Part shown: positions 62,333 to 64,000 of the stretch, piece by piece
Layout of the letters: each line of letters starts with the position of its first letter
Numbering within the stretch: position 1 is the stretch's first letter
Source of the DNA: Paenibacillus thiaminolyticus
Lineage (GTDB): Bacteria; Bacillota; Bacilli; Paenibacillales; Paenibacillaceae
Assembly (NCBI RefSeq): GCF_007066085.1
Contig: NZ_CP041405.1
Span: 5,735,501-5,799,500, forward strand
DNA length: 64,000 nt
Direction of reading: 5' to 3'
Translations under genes and position numbers: made by a program
The notes under the pieces: model-generated
Seen by the model: only the letters and a program-made list of their open reading frames with translations
What the model was told of the DNA's origin: nothing
Database searches by the model: none

Positions 62333-62941
62333 GTGAGACAAATCGGGATTATGGGCGGGACGTTCAATCCGATCCACCTGGGGCATCTGGTGGCCGCCGA
62401 ATGCGCCCGCGAAGCCGCAAATCTTGATGAGGTGTGGTTCATGCCCGCTCACGTGCCGCCGCACAAGACGAATCATCCTCAGGCGGACGGCAAGCATCGC
62501 CTGGAGATGACCCGGCTGGCTATCGCGGGCAACCCGTCGTTCCGGGCAAGTGATTGGGAGCTGGCCCGGGGCGGGGTGTCCTATACGTATGATACCGTCC
62601 TCTCGCTGCGGGCCGTCTACCCGGATGTAAGCTGGCATTGGATTATCGGCGCCGATATGGTTGCTTACTTGCCGAAGTGGCACCGGATCGACGAATTGAT
62701 GCGTCTGATCCGCTTCGTCGGACTGCACCGGCCGGGCATTCTCTGGAACGAGGAGAAGCTGCCGCAGGCATGGCAAGGCCGCATCCTGGCCGCTGACATG
62801 CCCCAGATGGATATCTCTTCGACGGATATCCGGCAGAGAAGAGCGGCGGGACGCTCGATCCGCTATCTTGTTCCGGAAGCCGTCGAACATTATATGGCAA
62901 GGTGGGGATTGTATGAAGCTGACGCGCCAGCAATTGATTGA
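62333..62941 (+). CDS. nadD: Nicotinate-mononucleotide adenylyltransferase
   Basis: 202 residues. GIMGGTFNPIHLGHLVAAE contains the HxGH nucleotidyltransferase motif; WIIGADMVAYLPKWHRI and SSTDIRQRRAAGRSIRYLVP (the ISSTxIR motif) follow. Makes nicotinate adenine dinucleotide from NaMN and ATP. Start GTG at 62333, with GGAGGTG 5 bases upstream. Overlaps yqeK by 29 bases. Confidence 0.96.
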   Translation: MRQIGIMGGTFNPIHLGHLVAAECAREAANLDEVWFMPAHVPPHKTNHPQADGKHRLEMTRLAIAGNPSFRASDWELARGGVSYTYDTVLSLRAVYPDVSWHWIIGADMVAYLPKWHRIDELMRLIRFVGLHRPGILWNEEKLPQAWQGRILAADMPQMDISSTDIRQRRAAGRSIRYLVPEAVEHYMARWGLYEADAPAID

Positions 62942-63488
62942 ATCCGTCCAGGCGCAGATGCCGGCCGCGCGCTGGAAGCATACCCAGGGCGTCATGGATA
63001 CGGCCGTTATTTTGGCCCGCCGCTTCGGAGCGGATCCGGAGAAGGCGGATCTGGCGGCGATTCTTCATGATGTTGCCAAATACTGGCCAACCGACCGGAT
63101 GGAACGCGTCATTCGCGAAGAGAATTTGCCGCCTGTGCTGCTGGAATACGACAAGCAGCTGTGGCACGCGCCCGTCGGCGCGGTCGTTGCCGCACGGGAC
63201 TACGGCGTGCAGGACGAGGAGGTGCTGGATGCGATCCGGTACCATACATCGGGCCGGGCGCCGATGACATTGCTCGACAAAATTGTCTGTCTGGCGGATT
63301 ATATCGAACCCGGGCGCGATTTCCCGGGCGTGGAGCGAATCCGGGAACTGGCCGGTCAGGATGTCAATCTTGCGCTCATCGCCGGCTTCGATTCAACGAT
63401 CGGCTTTTTGCTCTCCCAGCGCCGGCGTATTTTTCCGCTAACGGTCACAGCGCGGAACCGGCTGATTGAAGAATTAGAGCAATATTAG
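62913..63488 (+). CDS. yqeK: YqeK, HD-domain diadenosine tetraphosphate hydrolase
   Basis: 191 residues. HD-domain ligands: RWKHTQGVMDTA (His), LAAILHDVAKY (His-Asp), LWHAPVGAVVAARDYG, AIRYHTSGRAPMT, and CLADYIEPGRDFPGV. The family splits Ap4A symmetrically. The ATG at 62913 lies inside the end of nadD with AAGGTGGGG before it. Confidence 0.94.
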   Translation: MKLTRQQLIESVQAQMPAARWKHTQGVMDTAVILARRFGADPEKADLAAILHDVAKYWPTDRMERVIREENLPPVLLEYDKQLWHAPVGAVVAARDYGVQDEEVLDAIRYHTSGRAPMTLLDKIVCLADYIEPGRDFPGVERIRELAGQDVNLALIAGFDSTIGFLLSQRRRIFPLTVTARNRLIEELEQY

Positions 63489-63575
63489 GGAAGCCTAAAC
63501 GGCATAAGGGAAACGGAGCTGCGTGCAATTCCGTTGCCGGAGTGCCAGTATATGAGGATTAATGGAGGTTACGGT

Positions 63576-63923
63576 ATGACCATTCAACCAAGAGAGCTGC
63601 TCGACATCGTCGTCGCGGCAGCGGAAGATAAAAAAGCGATGGATCTCGTCGTGCTCGATTTGCAGGGCATTTCTCTCGTCGCAGATTATTTCGTTATTTG
63701 CCACGGGAATTCCGATACCCAGGTACAGGCGATTACGAATGAGGTGCGCAAAAAGGTTCACGAGGCGGGCGTAGCGGTCCGGGGGATGGAAGGCTTGGAT
63801 TCCTCGCGCTGGGTCCTGCTCGATCTGGGCGATGTCGTTGTCCACATCTTCCATCGCGAGGAGCGCGAATACTATAATATCGAGAAGCTGTGGTCTGACG
63901 CGAAAGTTGTGGAGATGGCATGA
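63576..63923 (+). CDS. rsfS: Ribosomal silencing factor RsfS
   Basis: 115 residues. LLDIVVAAAEDKKAMDLVVLDLQGISLVADYFVICHGNSD (in part) and GLDSSRWVLLDLGDVVVHIFHREEREYYNIEKLW are the RsfS/Iojap blocks. Binds uL14 and keeps subunits apart under starvation. The ATG at 63576 has TGGAGG 7 bases upstream. ATGA overlap with the next gene. Confidence 0.96.
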   Translation: MTIQPRELLDIVVAAAEDKKAMDLVVLDLQGISLVADYFVICHGNSDTQVQAITNEVRKKVHEAGVAVRGMEGLDSSRWVLLDLGDVVVHIFHREEREYYNIEKLWSDAKVVEMA

Positions 63924-64000
63924 CGCTGACCGCGGGCACGATAACACGGCTGCAGGTGGCGCGGGAGGTGTCGCCTTACGGCTACTTCCTGACAGACGGG
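63920..64000 (+). CDS. cvfB: Probable CvfB-type S1-like RNA-binding protein (3' partial)
   Basis: Only 27 codons fall inside the window. LTAGTITRLQVAREVSPYGYFLTDG has the opening strand pattern of CvfB/YitL S1-like proteins. It starts on the rsfS stop. In Bacillus subtilis rsfS is followed by the methyltransferase gene yqeM instead, so the order differs here. Confidence 0.6.
   Translation, partial: MTLTAGTITRLQVAREVSPYGYFLTDG

Overview
The window looks like a chromosomal segment from a Paenibacillus-type endospore former, possibly near the P. alvei / P. thiaminolyticus / P. dendritiformis group. Reasons: moderately high GC, many TTG and GTG starts behind strong AGGAGG sites, sigK, spoVAC-AD-AE, the yqeG-yqeH-aroE-yhbY-nadD-yqeK-rsfS order, and a large NRPS. 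Everything here is read by eye; no database search was run.

Layout. 1-12402: the last modules of a nonribosomal peptide synthetase (partial A-T-E, then three C-A-T modules and a thioesterase), whose adenylation codes read about Gly, Val/Ile and Asp. 12.6-18.2 kb: mixed accessory genes (GH46-type chitosanase, short-chain dehydrogenase, RDD membrane protein, pRiA4b-ORF3-like protein, small membrane protein) and a 700-base repeat-rich non-coding stretch. 18.2-31.3 kb: a DeoR-family regulator divergent from a ten-gene operon made of an ABC importer (binding protein, two permeases, two unlike ATPases), a threitol/erythritol-type zinc dehydrogenase, an RpiB-family isomerase, split DhaK/DhaL kinase subunits, GlpX phosphatase and transketolase. 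This reads as C4-polyol catabolism down to erythrose 4-phosphate and on into central carbon. 31.4-33.9 kb: pxpB-pxpC-pxpA (5-oxoprolinase).

34.2-50.1 kb: a complete type I-C CRISPR-Cas locus. Two same-orientation arrays of one 32-nt repeat (27 and 36 repeats counted by eye) flank it, each with a homologous ~188-bp leader ending in a long perfect inverted repeat that touches the first repeat. Between them lie a ydbS/ydbT-like bPH2 pair, a WYL-domain regulator, cas3, and cas5c-cas8c-cas7-cas4-cas1-cas2 behind its own promoter.

50.4-64.0 kb: core chromosome, with an uninterrupted sigK, a DUF2188 gene, a CBM9-like gene, a 30-residue membrane peptide, spoVAC-AD-AE, a MoxR-DUF58-transglutaminase operon, and the yqeG to rsfS operon running into a probable cvfB start at the window edge.

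The most interesting parts are the tetritol operon, whose GlpX and transketolase could run a sedoheptulose-bisphosphate route for erythrose 4-phosphate; the duplicated CRISPR leader and array with its terminal palindrome and the linked WYL regulator; and the NRPS terminal segment with a small expanded LEALEE repeat inside one adenylation domain.
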